Counted from the first letter of the stretch, positions 25,001 to 38,300 are shown. The stretch: DNA of 64,000 nucleotides from Nemertoderma westbladi (GCA_032718475.1 JAUCBJ010007457.1:1-64000), one strand, 5' to 3'. Notes: generated from the sequence alone by a model not told the origin. Program-made: numbers and translations.

Positions 25001-28000
25001 CATCATTAGTGATTAATACACCATCAGGTCCAACAAACAATGGCACTCCATCAGGTGTAAGTAACATACCATCCTCTCGGACTAATACAGGTCGACCATC
25101 AGGCCCAAGCAGTGGTAAACCATCGGGGCCACGCATAACATCTTGTGGTACCATACTGGAACCACGTTTTCCTTTACGACTCTGTAATGGATGTCCATAT
25201 TTATCAAATAAGTCACCATCTGGACCAATAGTTAAGGGGCTGCCATTATTATCTATTAAAGTCCCATTAGGGCTGAATGATAATGGAATTCCATTTGATC
25301 CCATAATTGGTTTACCTAATGCATCATAAACATTACGTTGTGGTCCAACTGTTAACCTCTCTCCATTTGGCCCAATCATCGCTTTACCATCTGGAGTAAG
25401 CAAGGTGCCATCTTTATCAATAATTAGGTTTTGACCATCTGGTGAAAGGAGTTGACCATCTGGAGATAATTTCAAGGGTCGATTATCACTATCCAAAAGA
25501 GGTCTGCCATCTTTTCCATATATATAAGAGCCAGGTCCAACATGTAAGTCTTTTGAATCTTGCCCAGATACTGGTGTTCCCTCCTCATCAGTCAAAATTC
25601 CACTTGGGGTGACAAACAATGGATTCCCATTACGGTCAAATATAGCACCATCATCATCTACTAAGATTGGATACCCATCAGCATTAAGTACAGGGTTTCC
25701 TGATACATCTAAAAGATTATGCATATTATCAATATCACCTTTTTGACTTGATGATTTTGTGTCTATTTTTGGCTGATCAGAATCAACATGTACCTTTTCT
25801 AACTGTGGATTAAGCAAAGGTGTACCATCCTCATTCATCAAAATACCACTTGGAGACAAAAATAAAGGATTTCCTCTCGAATCAACTATTTCACCATCTT
25901 CTCCAACTAGTACAGGATTTCCCTCAGCATCTAGAACAGGGTTTCCTGAACTGTCCAGGAGTGTAGAGAAATCATCCAAATCCTCTTCACATTCATTCTC
26001 AATGACATCATCATTATTTAATATAACAGGATTTCCATTTGAATCACGAATAGGATCACCAGCAGAATTTTCAAGTGATCCTGCTGCATTCTTGAAAACA
26101 ACATTACCATCTGAATCCACTAGAGTGCCATCTTCTAATTCCTTAATAGGTAAGCCTCTATGGTCAAGTAATGGTTTTCCATCTAACCCAAGTATGGGTT
26201 TAGCACTACCAGCTTTACACAAGTTTGGAGTGTTATTTGGAAGATCTTTGTTAAACAATGGAAGTGATTCCATTTGGTCTGGAGTAACAGTTAATCCATT
26301 TCTATTCATTAACTCGCCATCTTTACTAATTTTTAAGGGCTTGCCTTCAGGATCTTTTAGACCAGCACCACATGGTCCTTTTGGTGTTTTTATGAGCCCA
26401 ACCCTTACAGGTTTACCATTAGGCCCCAGTAAAGGTTTATTGTCAGCAGTTACCAAATACCCATCAGGATTTACCCTAAGAACTTTTCCATCAGGATTTA
26501 ATAACATTCCATCCTTTCTAACTAACACAGGTCTTCCATCTGATCCAATAAGTGGTAAACCGTCAGGGCCAAACACTTGGGTGCATGATATTAAGCGAAT
26601 ATGCTTTGCAGACTTGTCATAAATAAATTTCCCATTTATGTCAGTTACCTTGCCATCAGGTGCGACATGTAAATAATTTTCAGCAGAATCATGAAGGCTT
26701 CCATCATTAAACAAAGTCAACGATTTTCCGTAAGGATCCATTACAGGCTTACCATCCGGATTTAATACCTTTCTATCTGGGCCTATGCTTAATGGCTTTC
26801 CATTTCGGCCAAAGACAGCATTGTTGGTAGATGAAACAATCTGTCCACGTTTATTTATAGAAGATTTCTCACCTTTGGACAATAATTGGCCAGTTGGTGA
26901 TATTTTCAATGAATTACCATCGCTATCCAAGAGTGGCTTTCCATTAGGCCCCAAAACATAAGCACCAGGTCCAAGAACAATGGTTTTTCCATTAGGACCA
27001 CAAACTGGAATATTATTCACATTTACTACCTCCCCGTTAGCTTCTATGTGAAGTGGTTGCCCATTTACATCGAATAGTTTTCCATCATCGCGACAAACCA
27101 AAGGATGACCACCTGGTCCACTTACATCATTGTTATCTATTCCATGAACATGTTGGACAGCGCCAATGGTGGTTTTATCATCATCTTGTTCTTCAATATG
27201 ACCTACAATATCTACAAAAATCTCTCCACTTGGTGAAATATTTATAGGATTTCCATTACCATCTGCAACTCTTCCATTCGAGTTCAAAGCCAACGGATTA
27301 CCAAGTGAATCCGTAATAGGAGTTCCTTTTGAACTATATATATGATCCGGCAATGTAGTGATTTCATCATCATTTGGTACATTTACAAGACCTTGGGGTG
27401 AAATTAATAAAGGTTGACCATTCTTTGTTAACAATGGTTTACCACTCTTGTCATATAACAAACAACCAGTTCCCAAAACAAGTTTATTGTTGTGTTTATC
27501 ATAGACAAGGCGTCCTGATGAGGTTATTATTAGATGACCAAATTCATCTTTATATAATGGGTACTTTTTAGAATTATACAGATTTCCATTTCTAGATGAC
27601 AATAATGCATTTCCAATATAATCATTTACAATCTTGCCATCATATCCAAACAAGGGAAAGAGAGCATCCGATTTACAATATGAGCCATCAGAGTCCACTA
27701 AGTTAGTTCCATTATTACCCCTCAGTAAACCATTACTATCTATAACAATACTATTTCCTTCAGTGTCATTCAAAACTCCATTTGTATCAAAGAAAATGTT
27801 ATCACCATTACTATCTTTAGTTATTTGTCCTGAAATCCCAATAAAATAGGATCCTGCATTTAAACTAAGATTATTATTATGTGCATCTTTTAAAGGAGAA
27901 CCACGATCATTTATGATGCCATTCCTGTTGCATTGTAGTTTATGTCCTTCAGCATTATGCAGTCGGCCCTGAGAATCAATTATTACAGGCCGGCCATCAG

Positions 28001-31000
28001 AACTCTTTAAACAATTGTTTTGCGAATTATATACCACACTTTCAAGAGTCTGCAGCCCTAAAGCAACAGCATTGCCATTAGGGTCTGTTAAAAGAGTCCC
28101 ATCTGGTTTCCTTAATTTACCATCTGGTGTCCTTTCCAAGGGCTCCCCATTTGAAGAGAATATCTGACCATCTTCTCTAACAACCACAGGTTTCCCATCT
28201 GAACCTACAACAGGATTACCATTACCATCAGTTAGTTCTTTAAAAGGAGAAACACCCGTTCTTGATTTTCTGCCCTTTGGATCAACTAACTTTACATCTG
28301 GTGCTAATGTCATTGGATCACCCTTATTATTCTTGACATGCCCATCACCTCCAACAGTTACGGGTTTCCCATCAGGGCCTAAGATTGGTTTCCCATCACA
28401 GGAGTACAATTTATTTCCACGACCAAGAGTTGCTGGTTTTCCATCAGGACCTAGAATAGGTTTCCCATTTTCATCTATAATTTCTCCTTTAGGATTTACT
28501 TTTAGTGGTTTTCCATCTGAATCATATATTTGACCATTTGGAGCTAATGTCAATGGTCTGCCTTTCTCATCAACTAGTGGTTCTCCATTTGGATTGTAAA
28601 GCTGAGTTCCAGGACCAAGTACAATAGGATTACCTTCTGCATCTAATACAGGACTTCCATCTGGATTCAACAACTTTCCATTAGGGTCTTTATTCAATTT
28701 ATTTCCATTTGCATCGAATAAGTCTCCATTATCTCCAACAAGTATTGGATTTCCAGAATTATCTAAAATAGGGTTTTTATCTGAACCAATAAGAGGTTTC
28801 ATAGTGTTTACTTTGGCAGGAGAGCCATCTGGATTAGTAATGGGATCACCGTTTGTATCAATCAATGTGCCATCTTTAGAAACTGCTACTGGTGATCCAT
28901 CACTGTCAACAAGTTGTCCATTGTTATTCAATGATAATGGATGTCCTTTTTCATCAACAATTGGCTTGCCTTCAGGGCTATAAAGCAAGCTATCAGGACC
29001 TAATGATATAGGCATACCTTCACTATCAACTAAGGGTTTACCATCTGGACCAAATAATTCACCATTCGAACCAATGCGTACTGGGTTACCATCAGCATCT
29101 TTTAACTGACCATTTGGAGATAACATCAATGGTTTCCCATCAGGTCCAAGTATCGGTTCTCCATTTGAATTATATACCATGCTATCTGGTATTCCTGGGT
29201 CTAAAGCAACATCATTGCCATGAGGGTCTTTTAAAATGCTCCCATCTGGTTTCCTTAATTTACCATCTGGTGTCCTTTCCAAGGGCTCCCCATTTGAAGC
29301 GAATATCTGACCATCTTCTCTAACAACCACAGGTTTCCCATCCGAACCTACAACAGGATTGCCATTCTCATCAGTTAGTTCTTTAAAAGGAGAAACACCT
29401 GTTCTTGATTTTCTGCCCTTTGGATCAACTAACTTTCCATCTGGTGCTAATGTCATTGGATCACCCTTATTATTCTTTACACGCCCATCACCTCCAACAG
29501 TTACAAGTTTCCCATCAGGGCCTAAGATTGGTTTCCCATCAGAGGAGTACAATTTATTTCCACGACCAAGAGTTGCTGGTTTTCCATCAGGACCTAGAAT
29601 ATGTTTCCCATTTTCATCGGTAATTTCTCCTTTAGGATTTACTTTTAGTGGTTTCCCATCTGAATCATATATTTGACCATTTGGAGCTAATGTCAATGGT
29701 CTGCCTTTCTCATCAACTAGTGGTTCTCCATTCGGATTGTAAAGCTGAGTTCCAGGACCAAGTACAATAGGATTACCTTCTGCATCTAATACAGGACTTC
29801 CATCTGGATTCAACAACTTTCCATTAGGGTCTTTATTCAATTTATTACCATTTGTATCGAATAAGTCTCCATTATCTCCAACAAGTATTGGATTTCCAGA
29901 GTTATCTAAAATAGGGTTTTTATCCGAACCAATAAGAGGTTTCATAGTGTTTACTTTGGCAGGAGAGCCATCTGGATTAGTAATGGGATCACCGTTTGTA
30001 TCAATCAATGTGCCATCTTTAGAAACTGCTACTGGTGATCCATCACTGTCAACAAGTTGTCCATTGTTATTCAATGATATTGGATGTCCTTTTTCATCAA
30101 CAATTGGCTTGCCTTCAGGGCTATAAAGCAAGCTATCAGGACCTAATGATATAGGCATACCTTCACTATCAACTAAGGGTTTACCATCTGGACCAAATAA
30201 TTCACCATTGGAACCAATGCGTACTGGGTTACCATCAGCATCTTTTAACTGACCACTTGGAGATAACATCAATGGTTTCCCATCAGGTCCAAGTATCGGT
30301 TCTCCATTTGAATTATATACCATGCTATCTGGTATTCCTGGGTCTAAAGCAACATCATTGCCATGAGGGTCTTTTAAAATGCTCCCATCTGGTTTCCTTA
30401 ATTTACCATCTGGTGTCCTTTCCAAGGGCTCCCCATTTGAAGAGAATATCTGTCCATCTTCTCTAACAACCACAGGTTTCCCATCCGAACCTACAACAGG
30501 ATTGCCATTCTCATCAGTTAGTTCTTTAAAAGGAGAAACACCTGTTCTTGATTTTCTGCCCTTTGGATCAACTAACTTTCCATCTGGTGCTAATGTCATT
30601 GGATCACCCTTATTATTCTTGACATGCCCATCACCTCCAACAGTTATGGGTTTCCCATCAGGGCCTAAGATTGGTTTCCCATCACAGGAGTACAATTTAT
30701 TTCCACGACCAAGAGTTGCTGGTTTTCCATCAGGACCTAGAATATGTTTCCCATTTTCATCGATAATTTCTCCTTTAGGATTTACTTTTAGTGGTTTTCC
30801 ATCTGAATCATATATTTGACCATTTGGAGCTAATGTCAATGGTCTGCCTTTCTCATCAACTAGTGGTTCTCCATTTGGATTGTAAAGCTGAGTTCCAGGA
30901 CCAAGTACAATAGGATTACCTTCTGCATCTAATACAGGACTTCCATCTGGATTCAACAACTTTCCATTAGGGTCTTTATTCAATTTATTACCATTTGTAT

Positions 31001-34000
31001 CAAATAAGTCTCCATTATCTCCAACAAGTATTGGATTTCCAGAGTTATCTAAAATAGTGTTTTTATCCGAACCAATAAGAGGTTTCATAGTGTTTACTTT
31101 GGCAGGAGAGCCATCTGGATTAGTAATGGGATCACCGTTTGTATCAATCAATGTGCCATCTTTAGAAACTGCTACTGGTGATCCATCACTGTCAACAAGT
31201 TGTCCATTGTTATTCAATGATAATGGATGTCCTTTTTCATCAACAATTGGCTTACCATCAGGGCTATAAAGCAAGCTATCAGGACCTAATGATATAGGCA
31301 TCCCTTCACTATCAACTAAGGGTTTACCATCTGGACCAAATAATTCACCATTGGAACCAATGCGTACTGGGTTACCATCAGCATCTTTTAACTGACCATT
31401 TGGAGATAACATCAATGGTTTCCCATCAGGTCCAAGTATCGGTTCTCCATTTGAATTATATACCATGCTATCTGGTATTCCTGGGTCTAAAGCAACATCA
31501 TTGCCATGAGGGTCTTTTAAAATGCTCCCATCTGGTTTCCTTAATTTACCATCTGGTGTCCTTTCCAAGGGCTCCCCATTTGAAGAGAATATCTGACCAT
31601 CTTCTCTAACAACCACAGGTTTCCCATCCGAACCTACAACAGGATTGCCATTCTCATCAGTTAGTTCTTTAAAAGGAGAAACACCTGTTCTTGATTTTCT
31701 GCCCTTTGGATCAACTAACTTTCCATCTGGTGCTAATGTCATTGGATCACCCTTATTATTCTTGACATGCCCATCACCTCCAACAGTTACGGGTTTCCCA
31801 TCAGGGCCTAAGATTGGTTTCCCATCACAGGAGTACAATTTATTTCCACGACCAAGAGTTGCTGGTTTTCCATCAGGACCTAGAATAGGTTTCCCATTTT
31901 CATCGATAATTTCTCCTTTAGGATTTACTTTTAGCGGTTTCCCATCTGAATCATATATTTGACCGTTTGGAGCTAATGTCAATGGTCTGCCTTTCTCATC
32001 AACTAGTGGTTCTCCATTCGGATTGTAAAGCTGAGTTCCAGGACCAAGTACAATAGGATTACCTTCTGCATCTAATACAGGACTTCCATCTGGATTCAAC
32101 AACTTTCCATTGGGGTCTTTATCAAGTTGATTTCCTTGAGAGTCACAAACAACCCCATCATCTGAAATAAATAGCGGTTTTCCATCTTGCCCAATGACGG
32201 GTGTACCATTAGCATCAAGCAGAATAGCAGGTTTGTTTTCATTATCACTGTAAGGCACTGAAGAATCCATTCGTGGGTCATTAGAACTCAATGTTGCTGG
32301 CATTCCATCTGCTTGAGTCAGTCTCCTACCATCTGGGGTCATCAGCTCGCCATTTGGTGCCAAACTAATGTTTGAACCATCACTGTCCATTATTTGCCCA
32401 TCCGGATTGATTGTTAGAACATCACCATTTGGGTTTTTAATAGGTTGACCATCGCTACCCAGTAAAGTATTGCCAGGTGGCAATTTTAATGGCTTTCCAT
32501 CTTTTCCCAATATTGGTTTCCCATTGGACCCAATTATTTCCCCACCCGGCCCTATACTAACAGGTTTCATATCTGGTCCAATTATTTGACCATTGGGAGA
32601 CATTATTATGTTTTGACCCTTAGCATCAAGCAATGGTTGCCCATCTGGACCATAAACGTTTCTGCCTGGAATACTTTTCAAAGGAGCACCATTGGTTCCA
32701 GATGCTGCATTCCCATTATCATCTAAAATTAACCCAGTTTCTGGATCTCTCTTCAATATATTACCAGCTTCAGACATTAATGTTCCATCTTCCTTGAGAA
32801 CTATGGGTGAACCATCAGGTGCCAGGAGTGGCGTACCATCATCTGTGCATAATGTACCATCTGGTCGAACTGTAAGAGGTTTTCTATCAGGGCCATAGAG
32901 GGGCTGGCCTTGGTTGTCAAGTAGATTACCTTTTCTATCCTTACCAAAAGAGCCCTGTCTAGGTCTGCCTGGTTCAACTGGCTGTAAAATATCGCCGTTG
33001 CCATTGACAATAGGTATTCCATCCGAATCGACTAGCTGACCATTAGGACCATGTTGTAGAGGTTCACCATCACCATCAAGAATTTCCCCATCTGGTGAAA
33101 CTGAAAGTGGTTTACCATTTGATCCAATTAATGGAACTCCATCAGGCCCAAAGAGATGACAATCTTTACCAAGAATTAATGGGTCTCCCTCAGGGTTTAA
33201 CAGAGGCGATCCATCTTCATACAGGAGTTCACCATCAGGCCCGATATGAATAGGTACTCCATTTGCATCATGCAGCTTACCATCTGATCCTATTGTAATG
33301 GGATCAAAATTGCTATCAACAAGAGGAGAACCATCTGGACCAAACAAAGTATTTTGTGGTGACATTCCATGTGGAATACCTGATGGACCAGAAAGGGGTT
33401 GTCCATCAGGTCCAACCAACTGCCCATTCCGCAATACATCCACAGGTGAACCATCACCTTGTTTAATCCGCCCATCTTTCCCAACACATAATGGTTGCCC
33501 ATCATTGCCATGTATCGGCTGTCCGTCAGGCCCATATATCCCACAATCTGGTCCCAAACTGATTGGCTTTCCATCTGGCCCCTTAATTGGCTTCCCAACA
33601 TAGTCAGTAATCTCGCCATTTGGTCTGATCATTACTGGATGTCCATCTGGTCCTATAATTCTACCATCGGGAGTGATTGTTAATGGTTTACCATCGGGAC
33701 CTAATATCGGTTTACCATCTGGGCTGTAAAGTTTCGCCAATGGGGCAGTCGATAGAGGTTTCCCATTAACATCTAGTATTGGTTTACCATTTGCACCATA
33801 TAAATCACCTCCAGGACCAACATGTATTGGAGACCCATCTGAGTTGGTTAACTGTCCATCTGGATTTACTCTCAATGGGTTACCTGTAGAATCAACTAAA
33901 GGTTTCCCATCTGGTCCACTTAACCCACAATTAGGTCCAATACTAAGAGGGTGTCCATCTCTACCCACCAAAGGTTGTCCTTCATCATTCAGTAAAGCTC

Positions 34001-34408
34001 CAGATGGGTCGACTTTAATTGGTTTACCATTGGCTTGTCGCAGTTGGCCATCTGGCCCTAATATGATTGGCTGTCCATTCTCATCTAGAAGGGGGTATCC
34101 ATTAGGCCCGGTGACTACTCCAGTAGACCCTTGTTTGAGCGGGTCCCCCTCTGCATTGACCAACTGTTTCCCGGATGCATCAACCAGACCCCCATCAGGT
34201 CCAACATACACTGGGTTCCCTTCATCATCTACAAGCCCTCCATCTGGGGCCTGCAGTATAAACTTCCCATCTGGTGTCTGTAATGGCTTCCCATCCTTCC
34301 CCAATAGGGGATGGGTCCCAGGCCCCTTTCCCTTTGACCTAGCAGACTCCCTACGACTCATTTTCCTTAAAACAGACTCTTTTCGCTTTTTATCCACTTC
34401 AGAAGCAC
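19089..34408 (-). CDS. giant GPDGKPL-repeat protein; candidate alternative last exon of filamin
   Basis: Uninterrupted frame of 5,105 codons after a phase-1 acceptor, then TAA. AG acceptors at 34409-34410 (ttccatag|GTGCTTCT) and 34493-34494 (tctcatag|CTACG) are both in phase with the Ig-2 exon. As a separate gene it would start at the ATG at 34421 (MNSIGASEV, 5,110 residues). After a basic head (KKRKESVLRKMSRRES) come residues of about 30-4,710: hundreds of short turns, (G)PDGxPL/I and PDGxL/I, with D/N-G about every 8 residues. Two acidic inserts lie near residues 2,810 and 4,205 (EFDDDLEIDIE). The last 390 residues are disordered-looking, Ser/Pro/Arg-rich, with an 11-residue repeat. No signal peptide, membrane segment or known domain is recognised, and the function is unknown. 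Freedom from stops over 15.3 kb, conserved repeat grammar with diverged codons, and the AATAAA argue for a real coding sequence. Being fused to filamin is an inference. Confidence 0.85.
19170..19480 (-). repeat. 33-bp coding repeat, C-terminal 11-residue motif
   Basis: About nine copies of 33 bp encode variants of YPSPRHPDSQA near the C-terminus of the giant protein. Copies towards 19480 are more diverged (PDTQSNPAQR, PSDTQAYPSSR). The unit is rich in Pro, Ser, Arg and His, with no predicted fold. Confidence 0.93.
24030..25320 (-). repeat. spaced duplication inside the giant exon (offset 1,002 bp)
   Basis: Blocks at about 24030-24318 and 25032-25320 are nearly identical in DNA. Both encode GKPIMGSNGIPLSFSPNG, a basic RKGKRGSSMVPQDVMRGPDG segment and PVLVREDGMLLTPDG. 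The offset is exactly 334 codons, so the frame is kept. Flanking sequence is more diverged. This implies a recent duplication or gene conversion within the repeat domain. Confidence 0.9.
28040..32130 (-). repeat. 1,143-bp (381-codon) coding tandem repeat, about 3.6 copies
   Basis: Landmarks such as GPGTQLYNPNGEPLVDEKG, KGRKSRTGVSPFKELTD and DPGIPDSMVYNSNGEP recur every 1,143 bp (for example at 29114, 30257 and 31400 on the plus coordinate). Copies differ by few substitutions (PILGP/HILGP, SSNG/ASNG, DTNG/DANG) and no frameshift. It is a recent higher-order amplification of more ancient 8-10-residue turns. The segment just downstream in the protein (27400-28030) is the most degenerate part of the repeat domain. 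Confidence 0.95.
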
Positions 34409-34410
34409 CT
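34409..34410 (-). promoter_or_regulatory. candidate 3' splice site of the giant exon
   Basis: Gene-strand sequence gaattccatag|GTGCTTCTGAAG. The polypyrimidine tract is poor, so the site is weak or regulated. Joining the Ig-2 exon's trailing G to GT gives Gly and opens directly into the giant frame. A second in-phase candidate is at 34493-34494 (ttgcatctcatag|CT). The intron from the Ig-2 donor would be about 515 or 430 bp. Confidence 0.5.
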
Positions 34411-34494
34411 ATGGAATTCATATATTTATCAAGCACCAATGTATAAATAAGGTTATGGTATATCAAATTATTCTTAATATTAATAATCGTAGCT

Positions 34495-34925
34495 ATGAGA
34501 TGCAATATCGACGACAATTAATCAAAATAATTACTTAAGATTTTTACTTACTTAATTTGACCTACTGAGTAATACTAGATGCAAGACATAATATTTGTGT
34601 ACTAAGACATTATAACTATAGACTATAATAATTAAGATTATGAATAGTCAGACAAGGTTTCTATTATATTAGTTGTAATAATATCTGAGTAAACCGAATG
34701 TTTAAATTTATTATGTATATAATTTTAATATATCGACTAAACATTAACAAAATTAGGTTTTGCATAGTCTATGAGGGTCCTTGTCTCAGGGAAATCATTT
34801 TGAAATGGAATTCAAAAATATAAATATATGATTGAATGACGTCTGACTTAGATATCATTAACAATAGAATTCTTGCGATCCTCTTGTAGAAACATGAATT
34901 ATCCATACCGAATAGGGCTACCTAC
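34495..34925. other. AT-rich sequence between the Ig-2 donor and the giant exon
   Basis: This would be a 0.4-0.5-kb intron in the giant isoform, or the promoter region if the giant frame is a separate gene. No convincing TATA box or other promoter signal is seen, only general A/T richness. Confidence 0.5.
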
Positions 34926-35126
34926 CTGGCGATATTCTAACAGAATATGGACTTTTTGGAATATTATCCCCGCCAAATGTAATCCCGATATTTCTAATAC
35001 CAGATGTTGTTGGTACGTAACGACATTCGTATATGTCTCCGTGGACTTTATTGAGTTTCATACGAGTTGTTTCAGATGAACCATCTTCATCAACAATATT
35101 CACTTCAACATGACCATTACCGGCAT
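34926..35126 (-). CDS. FLNA: filamin exon: most of Ig repeat 2
   Basis: Acceptor aattattcacag at 35127 and donor CGCCAG|GTAGGT at 34925. The exon is 201 nt: two bases completing a codon, 66 residues, one trailing base (phase 1 to phase 1). It reads AGNGHVEVNIVDEDG, GDIYECRYVPTTSGIRNIGI and GDNIPKSPYSVRISP, like vertebrate repeat 2 (TGEVEVVIQDP, STYRCSYQPTMEGVHTVHV, PRSPYTVTV). The trailing G can join TT of the Ig-3 exon (Val) or GT of the giant exon (Gly). It is therefore the branching point between normal filamin and the proposed giant isoform. Reading through the donor meets a stop after two codons. Confidence 0.96.
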
Positions 35127-35397
35127 CTGTGAATAATTAAACAAATTGAACCGAGTGAACCGAGCACCGAGCACCTCTACTTAGTAAAAAAAATACAAAC
35201 GAGTCGTTAAATATTATTTAACCAATATTTTAGTAAACTATGTTACATTGTTAAAAATAGTAATCACTGGTAATAATACATGTTAAATTAATATTGGAAT
35301 ATGACTGAATAAATTATTCTTTGTCCAAAAAATAACAATAAATATATCCCACAACCATTATCAGAGAGAATAGAATGTCACAAACGATGATATGATT
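35127..35397. other. unique intron sequence upstream of the Ig-2 exon
   Basis: AT-rich, less than 300 bp, between the acceptor and the start of the 24-bp satellite. Contains GAACCGAGTGAACCGAGCACCGAGC near 35147, a short local repeat. Confidence 0.6.
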
Positions 35398-38300
35398 GTA
35401 ACAAAATCAGCTACTCCCTCAACCAAAGTACCAGCTACACCCACAACCAAAGTACCAGCTACACCCACAACCAAAGTACCAGCTACACCCTCAACCAAAG
35501 TATCAGCTACACCATCAACCAAAGTACCTGCTACACTATCAACCAAAGTACCAGCTACACCGTCAACCAAAGTACCAGCTACACCCTCAACCAAAGTACC
35601 AGCTACACCATCAACCAAAGTACCAGCTACACCCTCAACCAAAGTACCTGCTACACTATCAACCAAAGTACCAGCTACACCGTCAACCAAAGTACCAGCT
35701 ACACCCTCAACCAAAGTATCAGCTACACCATCAACCAAAGTACCTGCTACACTATCAACCAAAGTACCAGCTACACCGTCAACCAAAGTACCAGCTACAC
35801 CCTCAACCAAAGTACCAGCTACACCATCAACCAAAGTACCAGCTACACCATCAACCAAAGTACCTGCTACACTATCAACCAAAGTACCAGCTACACCGTC
35901 AACCAAAGTACCAGCTACACCCTCAACCAAAGTACCAGCTACACCATCAACCAAAGTACCAGCTACACCATCAACCAAAGTACCTGCTACACTATCAACC
36001 AAAGTACCAGCTACACCGTCAACCAAAGTACCAGCTACACCCTCAACCAAAGTACCAGCTACACCCTCAACCAAAGTACCAGCTACACCCTCAACCAAAG
36101 TACCAGCTACACCCTCAACCAAAGTACCAGCTACACCCTCAACCAAAGTACCAGCTACACCCTCAACCAAAGTACCAGCTACACCCTCAACCAAAGTACC
36201 AGCTACACCCTCAACCAAAGTATCAGCTACACCCTCAACCAAAGTACCAGCTACACCATCAACCAAAGTACCAGCTACACCCTCAACCAAAGTACCAGCT
36301 ACACCCTCAACCAAAGTACCAGCTACACCCTCAACCAAAGTACCAGCTACACCCTCAACCAAAGTACCAGCTACACCCTCAACCAAAGTACCAGCTACAC
36401 TCTCAACCAAAGTACCAACTACACCCTCAACCAAAGTACCAGCTACACCTTTCAAACAAAGTGCCAGCTACACCATCAACCAAAGTACCAGCTACACCCT
36501 CAACCAAAGTACCAGCTACACCCTCAACCAAAGTACCAGCTACACCCTCAACCAAAGTACCAGCTACACTCTCAATCAAAGTACCAACTACACCCTCAAC
36601 CAAAGTACCAGCTACACACTCAAACAAAATACCAGCTACACCCTCAAACAAAATACCAGCTACACTCTCAACCAAAGTACCAGCTACACCCTCAACCAAA
36701 GTACCTGCTACACCATCAACCAAAGTACGAGCTACACCATCAACCAAAGTACCAGCTACACCATCAACCAAAGTACCAGCTACACCATCAACCAAAGTAC
36801 CAGCTACACCATCAACCAAAGTACCAGCTACACCATCAACCAAAGTACCAGCTACACCATCAACCAAAGTACCAGCTACACCCTCAACCAAAGTACCAGC
36901 TACACCATCAACCAAAGTACCAGCTACACCATCAACCAAAGTACCAGCTACACCCTCAACCAAAGTACCAGCTACACCCTCAACCAAAGTACCAGCTACA
37001 CCATCAACCAAAGTACCAGCTACACCCTCAACCAAAGTACCAGCTACACCCTCAACCAAAGTACCAGCTACACCCTCAACCAAAGTACCAGCTACACTCT
37101 CAATCAAAGTACCAACTACACCCTCAACCAAAGTACCAGCTACACACTCAAACAAAGTACCAGCTACACCATCAACCAAAGTACCAGCTACACCATCAAC
37201 CAAAGTACCAGCTACACCCTCAACCAAAGTACCAGCTACACCCTCAACCAAAGTACCAGCTACACCATCAACCATAGTACCAGCTACACCATCAACCAAA
37301 GTACCAGCTACACCCTCAACCAAAGTACCAGCTACACCCTCAAACAAAATACCAGCTACACTCTCAACCAAAGTACCAGCTACACCCTCAACCAAAGTAC
37401 CTGCTACACCATCAACCAAAGTACCAGCTACACCATCAACCAAAGTACCAGCTACACCCTCAACCAAAGTACCAGCTACACCATCAACCAAAGTACCAGC
37501 TACACCATCAACCAAAGTACCAGCTACACCCTCAACCAAAGTACCAGCTACACCATCAACCAAAGTACCAGCTACACCATCAACCAAAGTACCAGCTACA
37601 CCCTCAACCAAAGTACCAGCTACACCCTCAACCAAAGTACCAGCTACACCATCAACCAAAGTACCAGCTACACCATCAACCAAAGTACCAGCTACACCAT
37701 CAACCAAAGTACCAGCTACACCCTCAACCAAAGTACCAGCTACACCCTCAACCAAAGTACCAGCTACACCCTCAACCAAAGTACCAGCTACACTCTCAAT
37801 CAAAGTACCAACTACACCCTCAACCAAAGTACCAGCTACACACTCAAACAAAATACCAGCTACACCCTCAAACAAAATACCAGCTACACTCTCAACCAAA
37901 GTACCAGCTACACCCTCAACCAAAGTACCAGCTACACCTTCAACCAAAGTACCAGCTACACCCTCAAACAAAATACCAGCTACACTCTCAACCAAAGTAC
38001 CAGCTACACCCTCAACCAAAGTACCAGCTACACCCTCAACCAAAGTACCAGCTACACCCTCAACCAAAGTACCAGCTACACTCTCAATCAAAGTACCAAC
38101 TACACCCTCAACCAAAGTACCAGCTACACACTCAAACAAAATACCAGCTACACCCTCAAACAAAATACCAGCTACACTCTCAACCAAAGTACCAGCTACA
38201 CCCTCAACCAAAGTACCTGCTACACCCCCAACCAAAGTACCAGCTACACTCTCAACCAAAGTACAAGCTACACCCCCAACCAAAGTACCAGCTACACCCT

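Noticed and set aside
19148-34446. Many plus-strand frames opposite the giant exon (60-206 codons)
   Set aside because: They are antisense shadows of the D/N-G repeat codons. They recur at the same 1,143-bp period as the sense repeats and have no independent features.
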